NCBI RefSeq assembly: GCF_006716425.1
Contig: NZ_VFOZ01000001.1
Span: forward strand, 6,882,001 to 6,946,000
Length of the DNA: 64,000 nt
Source of the DNA: Actinoallomurus bryophytorum
GTDB taxonomy: Bacteria; Actinomycetota; Actinomycetes; Streptosporangiales; Streptosporangiaceae
Direction: 5' to 3'
This document shows positions 1 to 9,365 of the stretch, piece after piece. The position numbers and the translations under genes were made by a program. The notes beneath the pieces were generated by a model. The model saw only the letters and a list, made by a program, of their open reading frames with translations, was not told the origin of the DNA and ran no database searches. Within the stretch, counting starts at the first letter, position 1. Every line of letters begins with the position of its first letter.

Positions 1-2
1 CC

Positions 3-275
3 CGGCGCGGAACGGACCTGCTGAGCGTCAACAGCATCACGATCAGCGCGAACACCGCCACCACCGGGACCATCACGGCGCAGTGCGTACCGAGCGAGGC
101 CCGCCAGGCGAGCGAGATCCTCACGGTCTTCCCGCCGTACGCCACCGGCGGGAACCGTCCTCACGGGGTGCGGTACCACCAGGGCTGGAACCGCCCGCAC
201 CGCGCGGTCTGGTACCGGGTAGCCGGACGGCCGCGCCACGACGGCCCGGCGCGCCACTCGCGCGACGATCGCTGA
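3..275 (+). CDS. 3' end of an unidentified protein (partial)
   Basis: An open frame enters from the left edge and stops at TGA 273-275, giving about 90 C-terminal residues. The readable part begins with a Ser/Thr/Ala-rich stretch of alternating polar and small hydrophobic residues, as in an extracellular beta-rich domain. It then becomes strongly Arg/His/Pro-rich towards the end. A clear hairpin lies 12 bp after the stop, which supports a real gene end here. I do not recognise the family. The start and any signal peptide lie outside the window. Confidence 0.4.
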   Translation, partial: RRGTDLLSVNSITISANTATTGTITAQCVPSEARQASEILTVFPPYATGGNRPHGVRYHQGWNRPHRAVWYRVAGRPRHDGPARHSRDDR

Positions 276-287
276 CCTGATTTCGAG

Positions 288-321
288 CTGGGCGTTCTCG
301 GGCCGGCCCGGGAACGCCCAG
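288..321. terminator. Hairpin between convergent genes
   Basis: A perfect 10-bp inverted repeat (CTGGGCGTTC 288-297, GAACGCCCAG 312-321) encloses a 14-nt loop that is itself GC-palindromic. It sits between the end of the left-edge gene and the end of the minus-strand kinase gene. A bidirectional intrinsic terminator is likely. There is no T-run, as is common in actinomycetes. Confidence 0.7.
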
Positions 322-388
322 CGGCGTTCAGGCGGGCATTCGCAGATGTCTTTCGTGGAACAGACTCCTGAGCGTGGTCTCCCCGTAT

Positions 389-1696
389 TCAGTCGCAGCA
401 GGCCGGGAACTCGGCGAGGAGCTCTGTTCCGCCTCCCGCCGGGCTGACGATCTCCAGGGTTCCGTCGAGTGCCTCGACACGGTGGACGAGACCGATGAGC
501 CCCGATCCGCGGGATGGATCGGCGCCTCCGACCCCGTCATCGCCTATGACGAGGCGGATGGTGGAGCCGCTGGTGAGCTCGACATGCACTTTGGAGGCGT
601 GGGCATGCCTGGCGGCGTTGGCCAGGGCCTCACAGGCGATGTAGTAGACGGCCAGCTCGATCTGCGCCGGCAGCCGGCGGTAGGACAGGTCGAGGTCGAC
701 GGTGATCGGGCAACGGCATGCGAGCGCGGCGAGCGCGGGCCGGATGCCGTGCTTGGTGAGGGCGGGGGGACGGAGTCCGCGAGAGATGTCACGTAGCTCC
801 GTCATGGCGTCGGCCAAGGCGGTGGCCGTTCGGGCGAGGCGTGGCTTCAGGGTGAGGGGTGCGATGGCCTCGATGTCCACCAGCTCGAGCCCGATCGAGA
901 TGAGGCGCTGCTGGGCCCCGTCATGCAGGTTACGGTCGATCTGGTGGCGGGTCCGGTCGGCGATCTCGATGATGCGGGCGCGGGCGGTCTTGAGGGCCTG
1001 CGCGGAGCGTTCTCTCTCCTGCGCGGTCCGCACGAGTACCTCCAGCCAGGGCAGCACCCGCGCGCGCAGGCGCCGCGATGTCGCTCTGGGCAGCCCGGTG
1101 GGGACCAGGAGCGTGGCCGGCGTCCTCTCGTCGTGCAGCGAGAACGCCTCATGCCGTTCGTCGGCGGCGACCTCGCCCAGCTGGAGCGACGCCCAGGGCA
1201 GGCCCAGCGCCTGTCGCAGGTGCAGTGCGGTGGCCGCGAGGGACGCTTCCAGATCGGGTCCGCTCAGCATCAGACGGGCCAGCTCGGCGGAGAGATCTGC
1301 TTCCCTGCGTGCCGAGAACGCTTCCAGCCACGCCGTGTCGAGGATGCCGTTGATTCGATGAAGGAGATCGGAGCCGGCACGTTGGATGGCGGTGGCAAAA
1401 CCCACCTCTTCGTCGGAGAGCCTCGTGCTGGGGTTGTCGGCCAGTAGCCGGGCGTAGATGAGCATCGAGGTCAGCGGGGTGAGGAGCTCGTGCGACATCT
1501 CGGCCAGGGTCTCCGAGATGCACTGCGACGCCGAACCCGTCGCGTTCTCGGATGGTTCCTCGCACACCGTTCGCGGCTCCGCGTTCGGCCTCCGCGACTC
1601 ATCGCGACGCTTGTGAGGCCGGTTCACCGGCCACGAGGAAGAGACGCCGGGACGCCCAGGGTCCACGCGCTGGTATCCGTCGAGAGTCCTGCTCAT
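389..1696 (-). CDS. NarL-family sensor histidine kinase with two candidate H-boxes
   Basis: A 435-aa kinase with no clear transmembrane segment, so probably cytoplasmic. The C-terminal half is a standard HisKA_3/HATPase_c core: the H-box RNLHDGAQQRL (His258), an N-box ending in CEALANAARHAHA, and a late DGVGG Gly-rich motif. Unusually, residues about 65-78 read MSHELLTPLTSM. This resembles the classical HisKA H-box (SHELRTPL) with His69 in the phospho-acceptor position. A GAF-like stretch of about 100 residues separates the two. It is divergent from the LAL regulator at 1967 with a 270-bp shared promoter region. No response regulator is adjacent, so it is an orphan kinase here. ATG 1696 is the likely start. 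Confidence 0.85.
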   Translation of the reverse strand: MSRTLDGYQRVDPGRPGVSSSWPVNRPHKRRDESRRPNAEPRTVCEEPSENATGSASQCISETLAEMSHELLTPLTSMLIYARLLADNPSTRLSDEEVGFATAIQRAGSDLLHRINGILDTAWLEAFSARREADLSAELARLMLSGPDLEASLAATALHLRQALGLPWASLQLGEVAADERHEAFSLHDERTPATLLVPTGLPRATSRRLRARVLPWLEVLVRTAQERERSAQALKTARARIIEIADRTRHQIDRNLHDGAQQRLISIGLELVDIEAIAPLTLKPRLARTATALADAMTELRDISRGLRPPALTKHGIRPALAALACRCPITVDLDLSYRRLPAQIELAVYYIACEALANAARHAHASKVHVELTSGSTIRLVIGDDGVGGADPSRGSGLIGLVHRVEALDGTLEIVSPAGGGTELLAEFPACCD

Positions 1697-1966
1697 GTCA
1701 GATCCTCTTCCTCATCTGTCGGTACATCGCTCTCAACCTGGCGCGACCGAACCATCCAGAGCGTCGGGTTCGCTCCCGGCCTGGGCCGCAGGCGGCGACA
1801 CCGAACACGGTCGTCGAAGGGGCGATCTTGGCGTATCGCCCATCCGGGCAGTTCGATGTTCTCGTGCCGGGACGGGGTGATCGCCTGTGCCGACACCGCC
1901 GATGCGTTTACCCACGTCACAGCGGTTTCATTGATGGGCTGAACCATTGCGGGATGGCGCTCGCGG

Positions 1967-4840
1967 GTGTTTCCTGACCCCATGGGGGGCGTAGCCTCAC
2001 CCCGCGTGGGCGGCGCAGGTCTCAAGGAGCTCTCGTGGCCCGGGTATCGCGGCCGCGCGGGTGAGTGGCGCCTTGTCACAAGGCTGCTGAGGGCGGCCGA
2101 GGCGGGCCGGGGCGGCGTACTCCTGATCGAGGGCCCATCGGGGATGGGCAAGAGCCGGCTGCTGGCCGAGGCGATCGACGCCGCCGCCGAACACGGATTC
2201 ATGATCGCCCGTGGCAGAGCCGACGAACTACGCCGCCTGGATCCGCTGGCGCCGCTGATGTCGGCGCTCGGCGAGTCCGCCCGCATGTGGGGACTGCCCG
2301 CAGGAGTGACGCCGTCGAACGTCAGTGACCTGCGGATGTGGTTGGTGGACCAGTTGCGGACTCGGCTGGAGGAACGCCTGGTACGCGGCGCGATGCTGGT
2401 CACGCTGGACGACCTGCAGTGGGCGGACCCCTTGACCCTGCTGGCGCTGCGATCGCTGGTACCCGATCTGGCCTCGTATCCGGTCGTGTGGATGCTGGCA
2501 CGCACGAGCGACGACAACGCGGACCTGAACCGGCTCTATGACGTGTTGCAACAGGAAGGCGGCAGCCGGGTGGTCCTGGAGCCGCTGGGCAACGATGCGA
2601 TCAGCGAGCTCGCCGAAGACGTGCTCGGCGGGGTACCCGAGACCGGCCTGCTCGCACAGGCCGCCGTGGCGGGGGGCAACCCGTTCCTGCTCGTCGAGTT
2701 GCTGGGCGGGCTCCGCGACGAGGCGGCCGTCGAGTTGGCCGACGGGCATGCGCGGCTTGTCTCGGAGCGGCTGCCCCGGCTGCCGCGACGAGTTCAGGTG
2801 TTCGCGCGAAGCAGCCTGGACCGGCTGTCGCCGCAGGCCCGGCGGCTGCTCCAGGCGGCCGCGGTGCTCGGCCACTCCTTCTCGGTGGACGACCTGGCCG
2901 AGTTGCTGGAAGAACCGGCCGGCCAGCTGCTGACGGCGCTCGAGGAGGCCCTGGCGACGCAGATCGTGGTGTCCTCCGACGACAAACTGGCCTTCCGGCA
3001 CCACATGTTGTGGCAGGCGGTGACGGACAGCCTCTCCCCACCTGTACGCCGATGGTTGCATCTCCAGGCCGGGGAGGTGCTGTTGAAACATGGCGGCTCG
3101 GCGGTCCACGCGGCCGCGCACTTCATGGTGCACGCCCGGCCGGGCGACGAGCGGGTGCTCGCCGGGCTCGACCGGGCGGCGCGCGAGGTGTTGCCGTCCT
3201 CACCGCGGACCGCGGCGGACCTCGCGATGCGTGCCCTCGACCTCACCGATGTCTCCGACCCGGCCCGATTCGACCGTACGGTGACCGCGGTCGATGCTCT
3301 GACGGCCACCGGACAGCTGTCGGAGTCCGCCGAGCTCGCGCGTGCCGGGCTTGGTCATGCGCCGCCCGGTCAGGCCCCCCACCTGCGGCACCAGCTGGCA
3401 CTCAACCTGCTGTTCAACGGCCGGCCGGAGGAGGCGCTGGTCGAGGTCGAAAGCATGCTCGACCAGCCGGATCTGTCCGATGACCTTCGCGACGCGGCCC
3501 AGCTGACCTGGTTCGTGGTGCTCATCGTGCGGCAGGACATCTGGCGTGGCAGGGAGCGGGCGGAGGCCATCCTGGCCGCCCGCGATCATCGCGGCGCCAG
3601 TGCCCTGGCCGGGGCGCACGTGCTGCTCAGGAACGTCGCCTGGGCCGAGGGGCGTGTCGCCGACGGGCTCGCTCACATCCGTGAGGCGGCGCGGATCGCG
3701 GCCGGAGGGTCGCTCGGCGCGCACAGCGTCGCACCGCGGCTGAGCCTGGCGATCTGCCTGGTGAACGTACGGCAGTTCAAGGAGTCCGAAGACGTCCTGC
3801 AAGCCGTCGACGAGGAGATCGGCGCGATGGGCCACACGGTGCAGGCGGCCGGCGCCGCATTCGTACGCGCCTACCTGCGACTGGTCACCGGCCGGCTCAA
3901 CGACGCCGCGGCCGAGGCGAAGGCGGGGTTGGAGATCGCCGACGAGCTGGGCACACATTCGTTCATCCTCATCGGAGTCATCGTCCTCGCCGTCGTGTCG
4001 CTACTCCGCGGAGACCTGCCCGCGGCGGTCCATTACATCGAGCGCTACCACGTCCATGCGACCCAGGGCATGGCGTTCCCCCCTGCCTGGGTGGCCTGGG
4101 GGACGGCAGTGGTCGCCGAGGCCCAGGGCGGCCCGAAGGAGGCAATGCGTGTACTCCGTGCCAACTGCCCCGACATCCGGATGTGGCGCTGGCACCTTGT
4201 CGTGGAGTCGAATCTCGCCGCATGGGCCACCCGGACCGCGCTGGCCGCAGGAGATCGTCCGCAGGCGAGAACGATCGTCAGCACGATCGAGCGACTGGCC
4301 CACGACAACCCCGACTTCCCCATGCTCACCCGCGCGGCGGCACACGCCCGCGGAATCCTCCACAAGGACGCGGCGGCACTCGGCCAGGCCATGGCCGGAT
4401 TCCGCGACCCGTGGGCACGCGCGTCAGCCGCCGAGGACCTGGGCGTCCTTCTCGCCGGCACCTCCGGCGAACCCGACCACGAGGCCGCCATCCACGGCCT
4501 GGACCAGGCGCTCGAGGGCTACGAACAGATGGGCGCGCTCCGCGACGCGGCCCGGGTCCGTGCCAGACTGCGGCGGTTCGGCGTCCGACGCCGCCACTGG
4601 GCCCAATCCAGCCGGCCCGAGGCCGGCTGGGACAGCCTCACCGACACCGAACGCAGCGTCGCCACACTCGTCGCCCAGGGACTGACGAACAAACAGGCCG
4701 GTGCCCAGATGTTCCTCTCCCCGCACACCGTGAAGTACCACCTCCGCCAGGTCTTCCGGAAACTCGACATCGGCTCACGCGTCGAACTCGCCAGCATCGT
4801 CGCCGAGCGCGCGTCGGCGGACGGCGACGCCCGCGGCTGA
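1967..4840 (+). CDS. Large LAL-type LuxR transcriptional regulator
   Basis: A 957-aa protein with the full LAL (MalT-like) architecture. The N-terminal AAA ATPase has Walker A GPSGMGKS (residues 56-63) and Walker B LVTLDDLQWAD. A long helical, TPR-like middle follows, then a C-terminal LuxR helix-turn-helix (LTDTERSVATLVAQGLTNKQ to VKYHLRQVFRKL). Such proteins are ATP-dependent activators of antibiotic or catabolic genes and bind DNA as oligomers. The start is GTG 1967, with ATG 1982 and GTG 2006 as alternatives; homology to the ATPase begins near residue 24. It faces away from the kinase at 389-1696. No adjacent biosynthetic operon identifies the target. Confidence 0.9.
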   Translation: MFPDPMGGVASPRVGGAGLKELSWPGYRGRAGEWRLVTRLLRAAEAGRGGVLLIEGPSGMGKSRLLAEAIDAAAEHGFMIARGRADELRRLDPLAPLMSALGESARMWGLPAGVTPSNVSDLRMWLVDQLRTRLEERLVRGAMLVTLDDLQWADPLTLLALRSLVPDLASYPVVWMLARTSDDNADLNRLYDVLQQEGGSRVVLEPLGNDAISELAEDVLGGVPETGLLAQAAVAGGNPFLLVELLGGLRDEAAVELADGHARLVSERLPRLPRRVQVFARSSLDRLSPQARRLLQAAAVLGHSFSVDDLAELLEEPAGQLLTALEEALATQIVVSSDDKLAFRHHMLWQAVTDSLSPPVRRWLHLQAGEVLLKHGGSAVHAAAHFMVHARPGDERVLAGLDRAAREVLPSSPRTAADLAMRALDLTDVSDPARFDRTVTAVDALTATGQLSESAELARAGLGHAPPGQAPHLRHQLALNLLFNGRPEEALVEVESMLDQPDLSDDLRDAAQLTWFVVLIVRQDIWRGRERAEAILAARDHRGASALAGAHVLLRNVAWAEGRVADGLAHIREAARIAAGGSLGAHSVAPRLSLAICLVNVRQFKESEDVLQAVDEEIGAMGHTVQAAGAAFVRAYLRLVTGRLNDAAAEAKAGLEIADELGTHSFILIGVIVLAVVSLLRGDLPAAVHYIERYHVHATQGMAFPPAWVAWGTAVVAEAQGGPKEAMRVLRANCPDIRMWRWHLVVESNLAAWATRTALAAGDRPQARTIVSTIERLAHDNPDFPMLTRAAAHARGILHKDAAALGQAMAGFRDPWARASAAEDLGVLLAGTSGEPDHEAAIHGLDQALEGYEQMGALRDAARVRARLRRFGVRRRHWAQSSRPEAGWDSLTDTERSVATLVAQGLTNKQAGAQMFLSPHTVKYHLRQVFRKLDIGSRVELASIVAERASADGDARG

Positions 4841-4885
4841 CCTGGGGGAGGAGATCCCGCACGCTGCCGGACCCGGCGGCGGTGC

Positions 4886-5374
4886 TCAGGTCTCGTCATG
4901 AGCGTGCGAGGGCGATCCCGTCAGGCGGCGCTGTCGTTCGGTGGTGGCCAGGTAGAAGGCCCAGGCGAACGCGAAACTGGTGAACAGGCTGGAGACGAAG
5001 TACAGCCACGGGCGGCGGATGCCGCGCCTGCGGCCGTCGATGATCGTCATCAGCGGCAGCAGGATCACGTTGCCGATCGTGTAGTCCTGGCCGGCGGAGC
5101 TCGCGGCCGGGTTGACGTACATCAGCTTGATGTACTGCGCCCAGCTGCCGTCGCCCCAGATCGGGTTGGCGTTTCCGTCGGCGTACTCCCTCACGAAGCG
5201 GATGTTGAAGTACCAGCCCAGCGCGACAGACGCGATGCCGACGGCGTAGTAGACGCATTCCAGCGGCGAGAACAACGAGCCTGTCGCCGGGCGGCGGAAG
5301 ATCGGCCGGTTGGAGGCGACGAGGAACCAGACGACCGCCACGCCCAAAGCGGCGTGGGCGATGAGCGACAGCAT
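4886..5374 (-). CDS. DUF2834-family integral membrane protein
   Basis: A 162-aa protein with about four hydrophobic segments, near residues 5-22, 37-57, 105-120 and 128-147. It has the DUF2834 look, including an N-terminal LGVAVVWFLVASNRP stretch and a short charged C-terminal tail. Function is unknown. It is divergent from the TetR regulator at 5438 with only 63 bp between start codons. That gap contains a partly palindromic site shared with the end of the TetR gene, so TetR control is likely. It converges on the LAL regulator with a 45-bp gap. Confidence 0.75.
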   Translation of the reverse strand: MLSLIAHAALGVAVVWFLVASNRPIFRRPATGSLFSPLECVYYAVGIASVALGWYFNIRFVREYADGNANPIWGDGSWAQYIKLMYVNPAASSAGQDYTIGNVILLPLMTIIDGRRRGIRRPWLYFVSSLFTSFAFAWAFYLATTERQRRLTGSPSHAHDET

Positions 5375-5403
5375 CTCGTCAGCGTCACCTCGGCGCCGAG
5401 TTT

Positions 5404-5423
5404 TGTCAATATTGTCGAAACAG
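5404..5423. promoter_or_regulatory. Candidate TetR operator, copy 1
   Basis: GTCAATATTGTCGAAACA at 5405-5422 lies between the divergent DUF2834 and TetR genes. It matches 16 of 18 positions of GTCACTATTGACGAAACA at 6051-6068, over the TetR stop codon. Its position just upstream of the TetR start fits autoregulation. Confidence 0.6.
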
Positions 5424-5437
5424 ATAAGTTCTGGTGC

Positions 5438-6061
5438 ATGGACAGGTCGCCGCGGACGGTACGCAGCGAACGTACGCGGGAGGCGCTACGGCGCGCCGCC
5501 CTGGTCAGGTTCCTGGCCCAGGGCGTCGAGGGCACCTCGGCCGAGCAGGTCGCCGCGGATGCCGGGGTGTCATTGCGGACCTTCTACCGTCACTTCACTT
5601 CCAAGCACGACCTGCTGTTCGCCGACTACGACGCCGGCCTGCACTGGTTCCGTGCCGCCCTGGCCGCGCGTCCGGACGGCGAGCCCATCATCGAGTCGGT
5701 ACGGGCGGCCATCTTCGCCTTCCCGTACGACGTGGAGACGGTCACGCAGATCGCCGCCCTGCGTGCCGAGGCGCTCGACCCCGGACGAATCGTCCACCAC
5801 ATCCGTCAGGTGGAGTCGGATTTCGCCGAGGCCGTCGCCGAGCGGCTCGGTCGCCGGACGGCTGCGGCCGGCGGCACGCCGCTCGCCGAACGACTCGCCG
5901 TCACGGTGACGGCGCGGTGCATCGCCGCCGCCGTCTTCGGCGCGATGGAGGTCTGGATGCTGCGCGACGAACGCTCCCTGTCCGAGCTGGCCCAGCTCTG
6001 CCACGCCGCGCTCGCCTCGATCGAGCACGGGATGATCGACGGCATGTTTCGTCACTATTGA
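5438..6061 (+). CDS. TetR-family transcriptional regulator
   Basis: A 207-aa TetR-type repressor. The N-terminal helix-turn-helix (about residues 10-57) contains EQVAADAGVSLRTFYRHFTSKHDLL, and a helical ligand-binding domain follows. I chose ATG 5438 because the open frame extends far upstream but DNA-binding homology starts here. The TGA stop lies inside a 34-bp near-perfect palindrome resembling the site upstream of the gene. That arrangement lets the regulator control itself, the divergent DUF2834 gene and the downstream FAD oxidoreductase (58 bp from stop to start). The ligand is unknown. Confidence 0.88.
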   Translation: MDRSPRTVRSERTREALRRAALVRFLAQGVEGTSAEQVAADAGVSLRTFYRHFTSKHDLLFADYDAGLHWFRAALAARPDGEPIIESVRAAIFAFPYDVETVTQIAALRAEALDPGRIVHHIRQVESDFAEAVAERLGRRTAAAGGTPLAERLAVTVTARCIAAAVFGAMEVWMLRDERSLSELAQLCHAALASIEHGMIDGMFRHY

Positions 6062-6073
6062 CGAAACATGCCG
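6040..6073. promoter_or_regulatory. 34-bp palindrome, candidate TetR operator copy 2
   Basis: Two perfect 15-bp arms (6040-6054 and 6059-6073) flank a 4-bp centre (CTAT). The site overlaps the TetR stop codon and ends about 45 bp before the FAD oxidoreductase start. The core matches the upstream site at 5405-5422 in 16 of 18 positions, which favours an operator. Alternatively it could act as a transcriptional attenuator between the two genes. Confidence 0.6.
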
Positions 6074-6118
6074 CCCATGTCAGCCTGCCGACAAGCCAGC
6101 GGAACGGGAGGCGGCGCC

Positions 6119-7678
6119 ATGCGGGGCTGCGACGCGATCGTGATCGGCGCGGGACACAACGGGCTGGCCGCGGCCGCCCTGCTGCAGCGGGCGGGCCTGA
6201 GCACCATCTGTCTGGAGTCGAAGCGGTACGCCGGCGGAATGGCGTCCACCGTGGAGCTGTTCGAGGGTTACAAGTTCGAGATCGCCGGCTCGCTGCAGTT
6301 CCCGACCTCGGCGGTGGTGAGCCGCGAGCTCGGCCTGGACTCGGTGCCCACCATCGACCTGGACGTCATGTCGGTGTCGATGCGAGGCGTCGGCGACGAC
6401 CCGGTCGTCTACTACACCGACCTGATGCGGCTGATGACCCACCTCACCGAGGTGCATGGCGCTGAGGCGGTCAACGGCATGGCGAGCCTGATGGCCTGGA
6501 GCCAGGCGCCGGCCAGGGCGCTGGGCCGCTTCGACGCCGGGCGGCCGCCGAAGACGCTGGATGAGATGTACGCCTGCGCGACGAATGAGTTCGAGCGGTC
6601 CAGCATCACCGACCTGCTGTTCGGATCCGTCACCGACGTACTCGACCGCCACCTCCCCGACAAGGACAAGCACGGCGCGCTACGCGGGATGCTCGCGTTC
6701 CTCGCGGTCAACACCACCTACCGCGGACCGGCGACACCGGGCAGTGCCATGGCGCTGGCCTTCGGCCTGGCCGTCCCCGACGAGGACGCCGCGCTGATGA
6801 AGAAACCGCGAGGCGGCATCGGCGCGCTCACCACGCATCTGCGGGACCGGTTCACCTCGGCCGGGGGAGAGCTGCGGCTGCGCACCGAGGTGAAGGGGAT
6901 CCGCGTGGCCGGCGGACGCGTGGCGGGCGTACGGACCGAGGACGGATCCACCCTCGACGCCCCGATCGTCGTCTCCTGCGTCGCCCCCGACCTGACGCTC
7001 ACCCGCCTGGTCCCCACCGGCGCCGTCCCCGCCGACGTACGCGAGCGGTTCTCCCATGTCGACCACCGCGGCAGTTACCTGCAGATGCACTTCGCGCTGG
7101 ACGGCGTGCCGGAGTTCGCGGCACCGTACGAACTGCTGAACGACCCGGCGATGCAGGCGGCCATCGGCCTGTTCAGTACCCCGGAGGAACTCCAGCGACA
7201 GTGGGAGGAGTGCCGTCGCGGGATCGTGCCGGCCGACCCGGCGATCGCGTTCCAGATCCCGTCGGCGCACGACCCCGACCTCGCGCCACCGGGCAAGCAC
7301 GCCGCGTCGGCGTTCTCCCTGTGGCTGCCGGTCGAGACCGGTCAGGCCGACCACGCGCGGCTGAAAGCCGAGATGGGGCAGCGCGTCATCGACAAGATCA
7401 CCCGGCTCGCACCCGGCTTCGCGGGCCTCATCACCAAACACACGACGTTCACCCCGCGCCACATGGGCACCATGTTCGCGGCGCCGGGGGGCGACTACTG
7501 CCATGGCCTGGTCCATCCCGAGCAGATGGGACCGGGCCGTCCCGGGCCGAACGGCTACGCGGGCCAGCCGCTCGGCATCGAGGGACTCTTCCTGGGCAGC
7601 GCCGGTTGCCACGGCGGCCCCGGCATCACGTTCATCCCCGGTTACAACGCCGCACACGCGGCACTCGCCGACGGCTGA
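6119..7678 (+). CDS. Phytoene-desaturase-like FAD-dependent oxidoreductase
   Basis: A 519-aa flavoprotein of the CrtI/phytoene dehydrogenase-related NAD(P)/FAD family. The N-terminus has the dinucleotide-binding motif VIGAGHNGLAAAALL. The C-terminus has a second FAD-contacting segment, LFLGSAGCHGGPGITFIPGYNAA. Start ATG 6119 is preceded by GGGAGG at a good distance; an upstream in-frame ATG at 6068 overlaps the palindrome and is less likely. No other carotenoid genes are nearby, so the substrate is unclear. Downstream of the TetR gene and its palindrome, it is the probable regulated target. It converges on the APC permease. Confidence 0.85.
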   Translation: MRGCDAIVIGAGHNGLAAAALLQRAGLSTICLESKRYAGGMASTVELFEGYKFEIAGSLQFPTSAVVSRELGLDSVPTIDLDVMSVSMRGVGDDPVVYYTDLMRLMTHLTEVHGAEAVNGMASLMAWSQAPARALGRFDAGRPPKTLDEMYACATNEFERSSITDLLFGSVTDVLDRHLPDKDKHGALRGMLAFLAVNTTYRGPATPGSAMALAFGLAVPDEDAALMKKPRGGIGALTTHLRDRFTSAGGELRLRTEVKGIRVAGGRVAGVRTEDGSTLDAPIVVSCVAPDLTLTRLVPTGAVPADVRERFSHVDHRGSYLQMHFALDGVPEFAAPYELLNDPAMQAAIGLFSTPEELQRQWEECRRGIVPADPAIAFQIPSAHDPDLAPPGKHAASAFSLWLPVETGQADHARLKAEMGQRVIDKITRLAPGFAGLITKHTTFTPRHMGTMFAAPGGDYCHGLVHPEQMGPGRPGPNGYAGQPLGIEGLFLGSAGCHGGPGITFIPGYNAAHAALADG

Positions 7679-7712
7679 CGCGTTGATGAGATCCCCCGGC
7701 GCCCGAGGTGGC

Positions 7713-9251
7713 TCATGACCGCTTCGCGTCGGCGGGTCCGTCCACCGGCTCGGCATCGAGGTGGACCAGGCCGACGTCGACGACCCGTTGCGGGTGGCGC
7801 AGGTAGAGGTACCCGAGGTAGAGGACGCCGAGGATCATCCAGATCGCCGCGGCAGGTCCCATGTAGGAAAGTGGTGAGGTCAGCGGCGTGATGAAGCTGA
7901 GGCCCGGGGTCTTGATGCCCGCCCCGGCGAGCCAGGCGGGGAGGAAGGCCGCGATGCCGATGAGTGGCACCAGCAGATGCGAGATCGGGTTGAATCCGCG
8001 GCCCCTGCGGGCGAAGTAGCCGATGCAGGCCACGTTCACGACCAGATAGATGGCCACGAGCAGGATGACGAGCGCAGTGCCGATCATGCCGAACGCCGTC
8101 GTGGGGTCGTAGCCGAAGCCGAGCCCGAGCATCACCGCGAGGCTGATGACGCTACCCGTGGCGATCGCGATCACCGGTGATCGGTGCCGCTCGCCGACCC
8201 GGGCGAACTGCGGCGGGAACGCGTGGATCCGGCCCATGGCGAACGAGGTGCGGCTGGCGACGTTCACGCCGGCGTTGGAGTTGGCCAGGGTCGAATTGAT
8301 GATCGCGAAGAAGACCAGCACCCAGAACAGGCCGTACAGGTCGCGGGCCACGCCCTGCCAGGACGCGCTTCCGGTACCGGTGGTGAACCTCGAGAAGCCG
8401 GCCGGCCCGAACGCCACGTCGATCGCGTAGGTGGTGAACACGTACAGGGCGCCGATGATCAATGTGGACAGCAGCACCGCGAGCTGCACGGTCCGCCGCG
8501 GGTTGCGCGCCTCCTCGGCGAGTGGCGCCGCGCTTTCGAACCCGAGGAACGCCAGTGTGGTGAAGACGGAACCGGCGATGACGCCGGACAGGCCGTGGTA
8601 CTGGCCGTCCGGGGTGTACTTCGTCGTGAACACCGACAGGGTGTTGTGCTCGCCCGCGTGGATCACCAGGAGCACCGCCATGATGGCGAACACGGCGATC
8701 TCGAAGATGCCGAGGATCGTGCCCATCCGGGCGGAGGCGCGGACACCGAAAAAACCCACCGCGGACACGATCAGTATCCCGAGGACCGACCATGGCCACC
8801 AGAGGTCGGCCGGCCAGCCGAACTCGGTGTTGAGCGTGGCGGCCGTCGTGAACCCGAGCTGCAGCAGCACCAACGGCGCGACCAGCCACCCGACCATGAC
8901 GTAGGCCCACGCGACCAGGAACCCGGCGGCGGGATGGATGCCGCGGGCGACGTACGTCGCAAGGGATCCCGCGGCCGGTATCTCGCCGGCGAGCTGGCTG
9001 ACCGACCAAGCCGTGAACAATGACGCGACAAGGGCGAACAGAACCGCCAGCGGAAGGGCGCCACCGGCGAACGCGACGCCTGCCGGGATCGACGCGGCAA
9101 TGGCCGCACCCGGCGCCATGTCCGTCATGCTCTGGAACAAGACCTCGCGCAGCCCGACCGCGTCCCGCCTGAGCCCGTGCCCTGCCGCTGCTGTTCCGTT
9201 AACGGCCACCGCCGCCTCCGAGACTGAAGGGTGGAGAACTGCGCCGATCAT
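7713..9251 (-). CDS. APC-superfamily amino-acid/polyamine permease
   Basis: A cytoplasmic-membrane secondary transporter of about 512 aa with around 12 hydrophobic segments. It shows APC family features, including an early GVAFAGG-rich TM1 region and the ESAAPLAEEARNPRRTV stretch typical of TM6-loop7. An amino acid, amine or related organic cation is the expected substrate. The open frame extends upstream to 9377. ATG 9251 is preferred because the extra 42 residues are Arg/Pro-rich and low in family resemblance; a GTG start closer to the first helix is also possible. It is divergent from the small membrane protein at 9366. Confidence 0.85.
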   Translation of the reverse strand: MIGAVLHPSVSEAAVAVNGTAAAGHGLRRDAVGLREVLFQSMTDMAPGAAIAASIPAGVAFAGGALPLAVLFALVASLFTAWSVSQLAGEIPAAGSLATYVARGIHPAAGFLVAWAYVMVGWLVAPLVLLQLGFTTAATLNTEFGWPADLWWPWSVLGILIVSAVGFFGVRASARMGTILGIFEIAVFAIMAVLLVIHAGEHNTLSVFTTKYTPDGQYHGLSGVIAGSVFTTLAFLGFESAAPLAEEARNPRRTVQLAVLLSTLIIGALYVFTTYAIDVAFGPAGFSRFTTGTGSASWQGVARDLYGLFWVLVFFAIINSTLANSNAGVNVASRTSFAMGRIHAFPPQFARVGERHRSPVIAIATGSVISLAVMLGLGFGYDPTTAFGMIGTALVILLVAIYLVVNVACIGYFARRGRGFNPISHLLVPLIGIAAFLPAWLAGAGIKTPGLSFITPLTSPLSYMGPAAAIWMILGVLYLGYLYLRHPQRVVDVGLVHLDAEPVDGPADAKRS

Positions 9252-9365
9252 GTCACCGGACCTGCCACCCGACAACAGAGGGATCACGCGTTTCGCACGC
9301 GGGTGCGCCGGGCGCGCCGGGCGGGTCGCCATGCCTCCGCGACCGAAGACCGGTGCGGCTGGGAC

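Noticed and set aside
1693-2517. 274-residue minus-strand frame across the kinase/LAL promoter region
   Set aside because: Ser/Arg/Pro-rich shadow of the LAL regulator's 5' end; it would block the divergent promoter.
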